A DNA stretch of 38,976 nt from Spirochaetales bacterium (lineage in GTDB: Bacteria > Spirochaetota > Spirochaetia > DSM-27196 > Salinispiraceae). Under the pieces are notes generated by a model. That model ran no database searches and was not told the origin of the DNA. It worked only from the letters and a program-made list of their open reading frames with translations. The position numbers and the translations under genes were made by a program. Below are positions 15,278 to 23,060 of this stretch, piece after piece. The first letter of the stretch is position 1; each line of letters begins with the position of its first letter. Location: positions 1-38,976 of the forward strand of contig JAACWS010000030.1 of the NCBI GenBank assembly GCA_009991955.1. Reading direction: 5' to 3'.

Positions 15278-16120
15278 ATGGCCGTAATAACTAGTCAGCA
15301 AATATCCCGCTACTTTGATCAATTTAAAAATACCGAGGTCACCTTCACCAAGGACGTCATTCGGGCGACTCTGCTGTCTCCGAAAAATGTTCAACTGCGG
15401 TGTCTTGGGTATCAATGGCCGGTTATACTCTATTCGAGTTCATTGCTCGGGGCCAAGATTATTGCCAATGTGAGTGGTCCTTTGAAAGAAGTAACCCAAA
15501 AAGCCAACGGGCTCGTTCAACTTCGGTATAGTTTTATCCAACGAGACAAGGTTGACCCTCTTTCGTTTTTTCTTAATGCAAAGATAACGGCGTTTCACCC
15601 CTACAACCCGACTCAAACGGAACTCAATTTTCTCAACCTTACTTTTACGAATCGTCCTCCCGACGAGTTGATTCAGAGGTTAGGTGAACTTATTGAGGCA
15701 AACCTCGCATTTCAACAACGAAAAGAAGAGCGCGTTTCTGCCAGTCCTGAAATACTTGCCCAACTGGGTTTTGAGCCCAAGGGAACTACGATTTTTATCG
15801 AAAATATGCCTCGTAAGTGCTTGCTTAGGGACCTATCATTCTCCGGAGCGAAAGTAATTATTATGGGTATTGCACCTTTTTTAGTGAACAAGAAAGGTAC
15901 ATTCCGTATAGTGCTTACCGATTCTGAGGGACATATTGATTTGCCAGCCACGGTCGTTCGATTTGAACAAGTTCAAGGTAGGCAGGATCTTGCGGCCTTT
16001 GCTCTTAAGTTTGATGATGAAGCGGTACCAACAGAATACAAGATGAGACTCAGTGCATTTCTTAAAACCATTAAGAAACCCAAAAACGCTCAGCAAGTAG
16101 AACCCGCACCCACCGAGTGA
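15278..16120 (+). CDS. PilZ-domain protein with N-terminal extension
   Basis: This is a 280-residue protein. Residues 1-140 form a beta-rich N-terminal domain of a type often found before PilZ domains. The C-terminal PilZ domain (about 145-265) keeps RxxxR (RKEER) and DLSFSG, matching DxSxxG, so it can be expected to bind cyclic-di-GMP. The last 15 residues are Pro- and Gln-rich. It lacks a ribosome site and has a promoter close to its ATG. The next gene, a TPR protein, follows by 36 nt. A role upstream of flagellin expression or motility is suggested only by position. Confidence 0.82.
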   Translation: MAVITSQQISRYFDQFKNTEVTFTKDVIRATLLSPKNVQLRCLGYQWPVILYSSSLLGAKIIANVSGPLKEVTQKANGLVQLRYSFIQRDKVDPLSFFLNAKITAFHPYNPTQTELNFLNLTFTNRPPDELIQRLGELIEANLAFQQRKEERVSASPEILAQLGFEPKGTTIFIENMPRKCLLRDLSFSGAKVIIMGIAPFLVNKKGTFRIVLTDSEGHIDLPATVVRFEQVQGRQDLAAFALKFDDEAVPTEYKMRLSAFLKTIKKPKNAQQVEPAPTE

Positions 16121-16156
16121 GCAACTTTACCGGTCGACATGAAGAAAGGAACCCTT

Positions 16157-17272
16157 ATGCCCTCACCCCTTGAAGAAAAAAAACAGCAAGTACTAGACAC
16201 GATTCTGTATATTTCGATTCCCGAAGATATGGAGGGATCATTTGGTGACTTCCCCCTCGACCCTCGGAAAATGCTACCTATCGAAGTCACAGGCGATCAC
16301 GAACCTTGGAATATTGACGAACTTTCTTGGGAAATGATCGTGGCGGGAATGCTAAAAATACTCGCCTATCAGCCAGACCACGAAGATGCAGGCTACTATC
16401 GAGCATTCGTACTCGCAATTAAGCCTGAATTGATTGCAGAACTCACCGAAACTGCGATTTTTAAAGCGAACAACGGCGATTTTGAGCTCTCAGAAGAAAT
16501 TTTTCTCGCTCTTCTGGGGCTTCAGCCGAGCCAACAAAGGCCAATTCTCAACCTTGCCCTCCATTACGACAAGCGTTCGGAGTCCCTCAAAAATGCGGGG
16601 AATGAAAGCCTGGCCCAATTCTACGAGGAACAAGCCTTTCACTGGTACAAAGATGTACTTGACGCCGATGAACCTCTCGAAGAAGCCTATTTATACGCGG
16701 GGTATTTCTTTGTTCGGATACAAAATTACGGCAGGGCCCTCGGAAGCTTTGAAAGCTACCTGGAGTTAGGTTCAGATCCTGAGCATAAGGAGAATATTAA
16801 AAAAGTTATACAAACGATTAAAGATCAGAATTTAACCGATGCGCAGTTTAAAGAAGCTTACGACTTTATCTTGCTATCGAGAGAAACAGAAGCGATAGAA
16901 AAAATAAATGGGTTTTTAACGGTTCATCCCGAAGTATGGAACGGTTGGTTTTTGAAAGGATGGGCCCAACGACGTCTCGGTTCTTTTGCACTAGCTCTTG
17001 ATAGTTTCAAGACTTGTATCGAAAAAGGTGGAGAGAATCCGGACACCCTCAACGAAGTGGCAATTTGTCAAATCGAACTAGAGCAGTTTTCTGATGCCCT
17101 TACGTCCCTTTACAAAGCGCTTACGTTTGAACCGGAAAATATAAAGATTATTTCAAACCTCGGAATAGTCCACTTGAAGCTCGGAGAGCCTGAAAAAGCC
17201 AAAGGTTTCTTCGAGACAGTCTTGGAGTTTGATCCAGAAGACCCCTTAGCCTTGGAATTTCTCGAAAAATAA
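16157..17272 (+). CDS. TPR-repeat protein upstream of flagellin
   Basis: This 371-residue cytoplasmic protein has no signal peptide. I place the start at the ATG at 16157 because AAAGGA lies 6 nt before it. An in-frame ATG at 16139 would place that ribosome site inside the gene. The region from about residue 75 to 370 consists of tetratricopeptide-type helix pairs, clearest in the last three repeats (WFLKGWAQRRLGSFALALDS, LEQFSDALTSLYKALTFEP, KLGEPEKAKGFFETVLEFDP). The function is unknown; TPRs bind protein partners. The sigma-28 promoter of flaB begins 4 nt after its stop. Confidence 0.82.
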   Translation: MPSPLEEKKQQVLDTILYISIPEDMEGSFGDFPLDPRKMLPIEVTGDHEPWNIDELSWEMIVAGMLKILAYQPDHEDAGYYRAFVLAIKPELIAELTETAIFKANNGDFELSEEIFLALLGLQPSQQRPILNLALHYDKRSESLKNAGNESLAQFYEEQAFHWYKDVLDADEPLEEAYLYAGYFFVRIQNYGRALGSFESYLELGSDPEHKENIKKVIQTIKDQNLTDAQFKEAYDFILLSRETEAIEKINGFLTVHPEVWNGWFLKGWAQRRLGSFALALDSFKTCIEKGGENPDTLNEVAICQIELEQFSDALTSLYKALTFEPENIKIISNLGIVHLKLGEPEKAKGFFETVLEFDPEDPLALEFLEK

Positions 17273-17275
17273 TCC

Positions 17276-17303
17276 TAAAGTTTTCCTCCTCAGGTGCCGA
17301 TAC
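17276..17303 (+). promoter_or_regulatory. Sigma-28 (FliA) promoter of the first flaB
   Basis: TAAAGTTT (17276-17283) and GCCGATAC (17296-17303) are separated by 12 nt, which is TAAA-N16-GCCGATAC. Apart from one extra spacer base and the last base of the -10, this matches the bacterial flagellar sigma-28 consensus. It implies a leader of about 140 nt before the ATG at 17451. Confidence 0.9.
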
Positions 17304-17325
17304 TAAGAAGTGGTAGAAGGTTTTA

Positions 17326-17393
17326 GAGTTTCTAAGAAACTCCTAGAGCTTCCCTACTCTTATTGTCGGCTGGTAAAGCAAAGGCTTTAGCAG
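17326..17393 (+). promoter_or_regulatory. Two hairpins in the first flaB leader
   Basis: GAGTTTC (17326-17332) pairs perfectly with GAAACTC (17336-17342) around a 3-nt loop, and the stem can extend past a bulged C. A second hairpin pairs CTG-G-TAAAGC (17370-17379) with GCTTTA-G-CAG (17384-17393), with one G-G mismatch. Neither is followed by a T-run, so they look like leader structure or mRNA stabilisers and not terminators. Confidence 0.5.
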
Positions 17394-17408
17394 TATTTCA
17401 AAGAAAAA

Positions 17409-17426
17409 TTGGGCAAGGATGCCCAA
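17409..17426 (+). promoter_or_regulatory. Candidate CsrA-binding hairpin, first flaB leader
   Basis: TTGGGCA (17409-17415) and TGCCCAA (17420-17426) form a 7-bp stem whose loop is AGGA. The loop GGA starts at 17417, exactly 24 nt before the GGA of the Shine-Dalgarno sequence AAGGAGG (17439-17445). CsrA is known to bind GGA in hairpin loops and at ribosome sites. A matching hairpin with a different stem precedes the second flaB. Confidence 0.65.
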
Positions 17427-17450
17427 GGCCTGACTATCAAGGAGGATAGG

Positions 17451-18311
17451 ATGATTATTAATCACAACATGAGCGCAATGTTCGCTCAGCGACAACTTGG
17501 GGTAAACAATCGGTCGGTTACCAGTTCGATTGAGAAGTTGTCGAGTGGTCTGCGGATCAACAAGGCGGGAGATGATGCTTCGGGCTTGGCTGTTTCCGAA
17601 AAAATGCGGTCTCAGATTCGGGGATTGCAACAGGCATCTCGAAATGCAGCGGACGGAATCTCCCTCATTCAGACCACCGAAGGATACCTTCAGGAAACCA
17701 CTGATATCCTTCAAAGAATCCGAGAGCTTTCGGTTCAGTCTTCAAATGGTATTTATACCGCTGAAGACCGAATGCAGATTCAGGTAGAAATTAGCCAGTT
17801 GGTTGACGAAATTGACCGAGTTGCAAGTCATGCTCAGTTCAATGGAATGAACCTGCTCACCGGCCGATTCTCTCAGAATGATGGACAAGGTACTGCGTTC
17901 CAACCCATGTTCTTCCATATTGGGGCAAATATGGATCAACGAGAACAAGTGTACATTGGGGAAATGACGGCCTCAGCTCTTGGTATTCGCCAGGTTGGCA
18001 GTGAGGAAATCATTTCGCTTGCGGATCCCGATTCAGCAAACACTACTATCGGTGTGGTTGATACTGCCTTGCGTGCGGTCAACAAGCAGCGCGCAGATCT
18101 GGGTGCATACCAAAATCGAATGGAAATGGCGATTAAGGGTATCGATATTGGAGCGGAAAATCTCCAGGCCGCGGAATCCCGAATTCGAGATACCGATATG
18201 GCAAAGGAAATGGTCGACTTTACCCGCAACCAAATCCTCGTCCAAGCTGGCACTGCGATGCTCGCTCAAGCGAATATGAAGACCCAATCGGTACTTCAGC
18301 TACTGGGATAG
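17451..18311 (+). CDS. flaB: Flagellin FlaB, first paralogue
   Basis: This is a 286-residue core filament protein of the periplasmic flagellum. The conserved flagellin N-terminal helices ([17 protein letters not shown], then [20 protein letters not shown]) and C-terminal helices ([18 protein letters not shown] to TQSVLQLLG) are joined by a short central part without D2/D3 domains, as in FlaB. I place the start at the ATG at 17451 behind AAGGAGG. A longer frame from 17409 would translate through the leader hairpin. It is driven by a sigma-28-type promoter and carries a candidate CsrA hairpin. It should leave the cell through the flagellar export system without a signal peptide. Confidence 0.96.
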   Translation: MIINHNMSAMFAQRQLGVNNRSVTSSIEKLSSGLRINKAGDDASGLAVSEKMRSQIRGLQQASRNAADGISLIQTTEGYLQETTDILQRIRELSVQSSNGIYTAEDRMQIQVEISQLVDEIDRVASHAQFNGMNLLTGRFSQNDGQGTAFQPMFFHIGANMDQREQVYIGEMTASALGIRQVGSEEIISLADPDSANTTIGVVDTALRAVNKQRADLGAYQNRMEMAIKGIDIGAENLQAAESRIRDTDMAKEMVDFTRNQILVQAGTAMLAQANMKTQSVLQLLG

Positions 18312-18345
18312 TTTTTCCTCGGTTTAGATTTTGTTTTTTTTCCGT

Positions 18346-18376
18346 TAAACCCCGGGTTCTACTTGCCCGGGGTTTA
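18346..18376 (+). terminator. Strong hairpin after the first flaB
   Basis: TAAACCCCGGG (18346-18356) pairs perfectly with CCCGGGGTTTA (18366-18376) around a 9-nt loop. The following bases are T-rich but interrupted (GTGGTTTGTGTT), so it may act as a partial terminator or as a 3' stabilising hairpin of the flagellin mRNA. Confidence 0.65.
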
Positions 18377-18384
18377 GTGGTTTG

Positions 18385-18393
18385 TGTTATACT
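18385..18393 (+). promoter_or_regulatory. Extended -10 promoter candidate for the second flaB
   Basis: TGTTATACT gives an extended -10 (TGN plus TATACT at 18388-18393). The best upstream -35 is a poor TTGCCC at 18363-18368 with a 19-nt spacer. An alternative is TTGAGC (18438-18443), 17 nt, AATACT (18461-18466). I see no sigma-28 element here. The leader would be about 150 to 220 nt long. It contains a distant complementary pair, GACAACC 18423-18429 and GGTTGTC 18508-18514. Confidence 0.4.
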
Positions 18394-18579
18394 GTTAGTT
18401 GGGGTTTTGCCCTATGTTCTTTGACAACCTACCCTTCTTGAGCCTGCTTGGTCGGTAGAGAATACTGTTGCTGGAGCGATGGGATTCAAGGACTAGAAAT
18501 AGCCCTTGGTTGTCTCTTCGCTTGAAAGTCACGGAGCAGAAACAGCGCACATAGGTTTCTGGACTTAACAGCAAAGATG

Positions 18580-18598
18580 AAAGGCACGGATTGCCTTT
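18580..18598 (+). promoter_or_regulatory. Candidate CsrA-binding hairpin, second flaB leader
   Basis: AAAGGCA (18580-18586) and TGCCTTT (18592-18598) form a 7-bp stem with loop CGGAT. The loop GGA starts at 18588, exactly 24 nt before the GGA of the Shine-Dalgarno sequence AAGGAGG. The following TTATT makes it look like a weak terminator as well. The matching element of the first flaB has no T-run, so RNA-binding-protein control explains both better. Confidence 0.65.
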
Positions 18599-18621
18599 TT
18601 ATTCTACTCAAGGAGGGTTAT

Positions 18622-19476
18622 ATGATAATTAACCACAACATGAGTGCAGCTTATGCGAACAGGAACTTGGGCGTTCGGACAACCGAAACCCAAAACAGTA
18701 TCGAAAAGCTCAGCTCAGGAATGCGGATTAACAAAGCTGCGGATGACGCGTCTGGACTTGCAGTATCTGAGAAGCTCCGAAGTCAAGTTCGGGGACTCAA
18801 TATGGCAAGCAATAATATCCAGAACGCAGTGTCCTTCATTCAAACGACTGAAGGATTCCTGCAGAACACCCAGGACATTCTACACCGCATGCGGGAACTT
18901 GCAGTACAGTCTTCCAACGGTATTTATACCGCTGAAGATCGGGCTCAGATTCAAGTAGAAGTTTCCCAGCTGATCGATGAAATCAATCGGATTGCAAGCC
19001 ACGCCCAGTTTAACGGGATGAATATGTTAACCGGCGGATTTGCGAGCAACTCTGTCAGCGGTCAGGTAATGCAGTTCCAAGTGGGGGCGAATATGGATCA
19101 AAGCGAGCAAGTGTTCATTGGAACAATGACAGCCGATGCATTGGGTATTACAAATATTCAAGGCTCCGGGCAGTCAATGAGTCTTTCGGATCCAGAAAAC
19201 GCCAACAACGCTATCGGTGCGGTAGACTCTGCCCTTCGGCAAGTCAGCCAGCAACGAGCGGACCTGGGAGCCTATCAGAATCGATTCGAAATGGCCCAAA
19301 AGGGTGTAGATGTGGCGGCAGAAAACCTGCAGGCAGCAGAGTCTCGAATTAGAGACACAGACATGGCTGGGGAAATGGTGAACTTTGTTCGAAACCAGAT
19401 TCTTACCCAAGCCAACACTGCAATGTTAGCCCAGGCAAACATGCAAAGCCAGTCGGCTCTTCAGCTTATCGGCTAA
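18622..19476 (+). CDS. flaB: Flagellin FlaB, second paralogue
   Basis: This is a 284-residue core flagellin, close in sequence to the first flaB across both terminal helical regions ([56 protein letters not shown]). The two differ mainly in the short centre. The start at 18622 follows AAGGAGG; an in-frame ATG at 18577 lies in the leader hairpin and has no ribosome site. A terminator lies between it and flaG. Two or more FlaB proteins usually build the core of one spirochaetal filament in different proportions. Confidence 0.96.
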   Translation: MIINHNMSAAYANRNLGVRTTETQNSIEKLSSGMRINKAADDASGLAVSEKLRSQVRGLNMASNNIQNAVSFIQTTEGFLQNTQDILHRMRELAVQSSNGIYTAEDRAQIQVEVSQLIDEINRIASHAQFNGMNMLTGGFASNSVSGQVMQFQVGANMDQSEQVFIGTMTADALGITNIQGSGQSMSLSDPENANNAIGAVDSALRQVSQQRADLGAYQNRFEMAQKGVDVAAENLQAAESRIRDTDMAGEMVNFVRNQILTQANTAMLAQANMQSQSALQLIG

Positions 19477-19543
19477 AACCAAGCAATTTCTCCAGAACGG
19501 AAAAAGAGATCTGGACGTCTTCTTTTTTCATTCATTTCGTACT

Positions 19544-19579
19544 ACCGGGGGAGTGGCGCTCTCCCTCGGTTTCTTTCTT
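19544..19579 (+). terminator. Rho-independent terminator after the second flaB
   Basis: ACCGGGGGAG (19544-19553) pairs with CTCCCTCGGT (19561-19570), with one G-U pair and a 7-nt loop. It is followed by TTCTTTCTT. It lies 15 nt before the flaG ATG and could reduce read-through from the highly expressed flagellin gene into flaG-fliD. Confidence 0.8.
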
Positions 19580-19594
19580 ACAGGGAGGTAAGGT

Positions 19595-19969
19595 ATGTCT
19601 ATGGAGATCCAGGGATTGGTAAGCTCCGCACAAGTAACTCCCGTCGCCGGCAGGATTAAGACCCAGAGTATAGAACAACAACGTCGAAGACTTCAGGAAC
19701 AAGGCGATCGGGTTCAGCAAGAGGTTAGGCAGAAGCAGGAACAACAGATGTCGAAAATCGAAGAAGCTGTTGATCGACTTGATACTTTTGCTAAGAGCGT
19801 AAATAAGAAATTAAGTTATTCTTTCAATAAAGAGCTCAATCAGGTTGTCGTAAAGGTTTTGGATGCACAAACCGATAGAGTGATTAAAGAGCTCCCACCC
19901 GCTGAACTACAACGATTACATATGAAGATTCAAGAGTACATCGGGATGATCGTAGATGAGACCGCCTAA
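19595..19969 (+). CDS. flaG: FlaG family flagellar protein
   Basis: This is a 124-residue FlaG protein, found next to fliD in many flagellar clusters and linked to filament length. Residues 1-60 are charged and Gln-rich. The conserved FlaG domain is at about 60-124: KLSYSFNKELNQVVVKVLD followed by DRVIKELPPAELQRLH. A GGGAGG site lies upstream of the ATG. A terminator precedes it and 143 nt separate it from fliD. Confidence 0.9.
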   Translation: MSMEIQGLVSSAQVTPVAGRIKTQSIEQQRRRLQEQGDRVQQEVRQKQEQQMSKIEEAVDRLDTFAKSVNKKLSYSFNKELNQVVVKVLDAQTDRVIKELPPAELQRLHMKIQEYIGMIVDETA

Positions 19970-20112
19970 GGGGTCTTGTTAGGAAGAGTTTGTCCGAATC
20001 GAGGAAGGAGCAAAACCTCTCAGACCCTTCCAAGGAAAAATGTGTACGAAAACACCATTGGGTTGCAATGAGGTTCGGGCTCAAATCAATATCTTTGAGA
20101 GGTCTCTAGAGT

Positions 20113-22083
20113 ATGTCTGATTTCTCCATCCCTGGAGTATCGAGCCGATTTAACACAGACCAAATGGTCGAAGAATTGGTGAACGCTGAACGGGTGAACC
20201 TAACTCGTTTGGAAACCAGAAAAACTCAATTTGAAACTCAGAGAGAAACTTGGCAGTCTATGTCCCGACAACTTTCCCAGTTGCAGGACGTAGCCCGTTC
20301 TTTATACAGTTTTGAAAATCCCTTTAACGACCGTTTGGCCACGTCTAGCAACGAAAGCCTACTCACCGCCTCGGCTGCAAGGAGTGCCTCGGAGGGAACG
20401 ACTGGGATAGAAATCCTGCAAACTGCCCAGGCCGATAGGTTGAGTTCGAAGGATCTGCCCCGAGAACTGCGAATAGACCAAGGTGTCTATACGTTTCAGA
20501 TAGGGCAAACCCGCCTCCCGGTTCGGTTCCGCGGCGGTACGGTACGAGATTTTTCTGAGGCGATAAATCGGGTCAATCCCCAAACACTAACGTCGAATGT
20601 CATAAATAACAAACCAGGGGTACAGGTACTCGTCCTCGAGTCAAAATTGGAGGGTGCGGAAAACCTAATGGTCTTCGACGACCCTGAATTGGCAGTACTC
20701 GCCGAAAATTTGGGAATTATTTCTGCTCAACAGGCAGTTTCCACCGGTCCAAGGGGAACCGAGGAAACGCGCTCCTACCAAGTTCCGCCCCAGAAAGTCA
20801 ACGAATTCCCAGTTGCTCCACCCCAAGATGTAGACACCCGCGGTCTAATTCTTCGTTTTTCTGCGTCGATGGTTGAAATGCCTATTGCAACTGAACAGTC
20901 TCCTCCCCCTCCGGGATTTTCGGTACCTCAGGTACCTGGTGTAAGCTTCGGCGGTGTAAGTTTGCCAAGTCTTTCTAGTTCGGCCCCTGAGCCGCCTTAC
21001 AGTCCTCCTGAACCACCTCCGCGTGTAGAAACTGGTTCAGTAGTCTCGGCCCGAGTAGGAAATCGTCTAGTTCCTCTACCAGAAATCGGGTTTGAAAATA
21101 AAGAGTTTCTCATTTCCCTTGATGAGCTCGGTGGTCTACCGAGTCACCTCGTGGTCGAAAACGAAAATACCCATCGTATCGTCGAGGTATCGGGTATAGA
21201 ACTTTTTGACTCCTCGGCCCCCTCGACCCTAGGCCCGGCAAACGCCCTATCCCGGGCCCAAGATGCCCGCTTGAGGGTTCAGGGAATCGAGGTAATCCGT
21301 GGGTCTAATACAATCGACGACGTTATTCCTGGAGTGACTTTGAACCTCCGTCGTGCATCGGACACACCAGTTGATGTAACTGTAAGTCCCGATCGGGAAG
21401 CTGCAAAAGAAAAAGTTATCGAGTTCGTCGCCATGTATAACCAAGTTATTCGAGACATAAACATACTCACTCGAAATCAACCGGATATCATCGAGGAAAT
21501 CACCTACTTTTCCGATGCAGAGCGGGAAGCAGCCTTTGAGAGACTCGGGAGTTTCCAGGGCAACTCTACGTTGAATACTATAAAGCAAAGACTACAGAAC
21601 ATTATTATAACACCCGTCGAAACCCAGGCCGGAAGAGATATGGCACTTCTTTCCCAGGCGGGGGTTTCGACAAACGCCAGTGGCGGAGGGGCCTCGGTAA
21701 ATATTGGGCGCCTGAGGGGATACTTAGAAATTAATGAACGGGAACTTGACCAAGCTTTGGAACAGAATTTCTTGGCGGTACGGGATCTTTTTGGAAAAGA
21801 TTCGGATAGTGATCTCCTTATTGACTCGGGTGTGGCCTATTCTACGGAAAATCTAGTTCGCCCCTTTACCCAGACCGGTGGAATATTGGCCATAAATACC
21901 CAGACATTGGATTCCCAAATCACCCGAACAAATACAGAAATTACGAATTACCAAGACTACCTCGAGGACTATGAGCAAAGAATGCGTCTTCAATTTGGTC
22001 AAATGGAATCAGCTATTAACTCTTTGGAGTCCCAGAGCCGCGAACTCGAAGGACTCAATCCTTCGAACGGTGGAAATAACTAA
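20113..22083 (+). CDS. fliD: Flagellar filament cap protein FliD
   Basis: This 656-residue hook-associated protein 2 caps the filament and guides flagellin folding. The N-terminal domain opens with SDFSIPGVSSRFNTDQMVEE and a coiled coil (about residues 30-75). The C-terminal FliD domain includes DVTVSPDREAAKEKVIEFVA (about 415-434), and the protein ends in a second coiled coil. It is far longer than E. coli FliD (468). The extra length includes a Pro-rich insert at about residues 222-310 (QSPPPPGFSVPQVPGVSFGG and onward). SD-like GAGAGG lies before the ATG. No sigma-28 site is evident upstream. Confidence 0.93.
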   Translation: MSDFSIPGVSSRFNTDQMVEELVNAERVNLTRLETRKTQFETQRETWQSMSRQLSQLQDVARSLYSFENPFNDRLATSSNESLLTASAARSASEGTTGIEILQTAQADRLSSKDLPRELRIDQGVYTFQIGQTRLPVRFRGGTVRDFSEAINRVNPQTLTSNVINNKPGVQVLVLESKLEGAENLMVFDDPELAVLAENLGIISAQQAVSTGPRGTEETRSYQVPPQKVNEFPVAPPQDVDTRGLILRFSASMVEMPIATEQSPPPPGFSVPQVPGVSFGGVSLPSLSSSAPEPPYSPPEPPPRVETGSVVSARVGNRLVPLPEIGFENKEFLISLDELGGLPSHLVVENENTHRIVEVSGIELFDSSAPSTLGPANALSRAQDARLRVQGIEVIRGSNTIDDVIPGVTLNLRRASDTPVDVTVSPDREAAKEKVIEFVAMYNQVIRDINILTRNQPDIIEEITYFSDAEREAAFERLGSFQGNSTLNTIKQRLQNIIITPVETQAGRDMALLSQAGVSTNASGGGASVNIGRLRGYLEINERELDQALEQNFLAVRDLFGKDSDSDLLIDSGVAYSTENLVRPFTQTGGILAINTQTLDSQITRTNTEITNYQDYLEDYEQRMRLQFGQMESAINSLESQSRELEGLNPSNGGNN

Positions 22084-22175
22084 AATCCCCAAATAAGACG
22101 TTTATTCAGTTCTCATAAATACCGATACTAGTGAGGTGGGGACTTCTCGAAACACCCGACGTAAGGAGCTAGATT

Positions 22176-23060
22176 TTGGAAATTTTTCTGAACGACGAGC
22201 CTATTGATGTATCAATTCAAGAAGAAAAAATTCTAGGAGAATTGGTTGTCGGCTTAAAGGAGTGGCTAAGCGAAAATAGTCTTATCTTCTTGGGTTTGGA
22301 GGTCAACGGAACTTCTATTGAAGAAAGCTCTCCTTCCGATTGGGAATCTATGGCTCTCGATGAGGTAAGGACCTTGCATATCTGGGCTAATCATCCGCTT
22401 CTGATTCAACAAGACCAACTGAAGTTACTCTTGGAGTATACCGTGCTCCTAGGTTCATCCTTTGAAGAATATGGCCAAAGTGGGGGTAAGCGTGGAATTG
22501 AACAGGTGGAGGAAATCCTGAAAGAAAGTCCAGGAATACTGCTTGCCCTCGATAGATTCTTCCCAGGCGACTCCGCTACGCCCCAAGAACTTCTACGGGG
22601 ATTCTCCTACGATACACAGATATTGAACGAGAACTGGGACAAGTACCTCGATTCCTGTCGAACGATCGAACTCCTTTTACAATCGCGAATTCGTGAGTAC
22701 GAGCGTCCCCAGGATGAGGCTATTGGCACCCTCAAGACTATTCATACTTTACAGGGATCACTATCCCAGGTTTCGGTTCAGCTCCAAGGCGGAAAGGTCG
22801 ATCAGGCCCTACTTACGATTCAACACCTGGTCGAACTCCTGCAAAAACTTGCAAGGACCATGGGACTTTTGAAAAACCATCCCTCTTCGAGGGCACAAGA
22901 CGATTTCAAAATTCAGGAAGCTGGCGAGACCTTGAATACACTTCTCGAAGAACTTGTTCAAGGCATGGAGAATAACGATGTGGTCCTAATCGGAGACATC
23001 CTTGAGTACGAACTGCCCCCGGTCTTCGAAAGGCTACAGTCTCTACTGGAGGACATATGA
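22176..23060 (+). CDS. Unknown helical protein between fliD and a PilZ gene
   Basis: This 294-residue acidic protein starts with TTG at 22176, supported by AAGGAG 8 nt upstream. Residues 1-75 look beta-rich (EIFLNDEPIDVSIQEEK). Residues 85-294 are mainly helical and end with LNTLLEELVQGMENNDVVLI and ILEYELPPVFERLQSLLEDI. It has no signal or membrane segment. It sits where fliS, the flagellin chaperone, is often found after fliD, and no fliS is visible in the window, so a chaperone-like role is possible but unproven. It overlaps the next gene by 4 nt (ATGA). Confidence 0.75.
   Translation: MEIFLNDEPIDVSIQEEKILGELVVGLKEWLSENSLIFLGLEVNGTSIEESSPSDWESMALDEVRTLHIWANHPLLIQQDQLKLLLEYTVLLGSSFEEYGQSGGKRGIEQVEEILKESPGILLALDRFFPGDSATPQELLRGFSYDTQILNENWDKYLDSCRTIELLLQSRIREYERPQDEAIGTLKTIHTLQGSLSQVSVQLQGGKVDQALLTIQHLVELLQKLARTMGLLKNHPSSRAQDDFKIQEAGETLNTLLEELVQGMENNDVVLIGDILEYELPPVFERLQSLLEDI

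Noticed and set aside
17409-17450. Longer N-terminus for the first flaB
   Set aside because: It covers the leader hairpin, and flagellins start at MIINHNM, where a strong ribosome site lies upstream.
18580-18600. Plain intrinsic terminator before the second flaB
   Set aside because: The stem is short and AT-rich, and the matching element in the other flaB leader has no T-run, so termination alone does not explain the shared GGA spacing.
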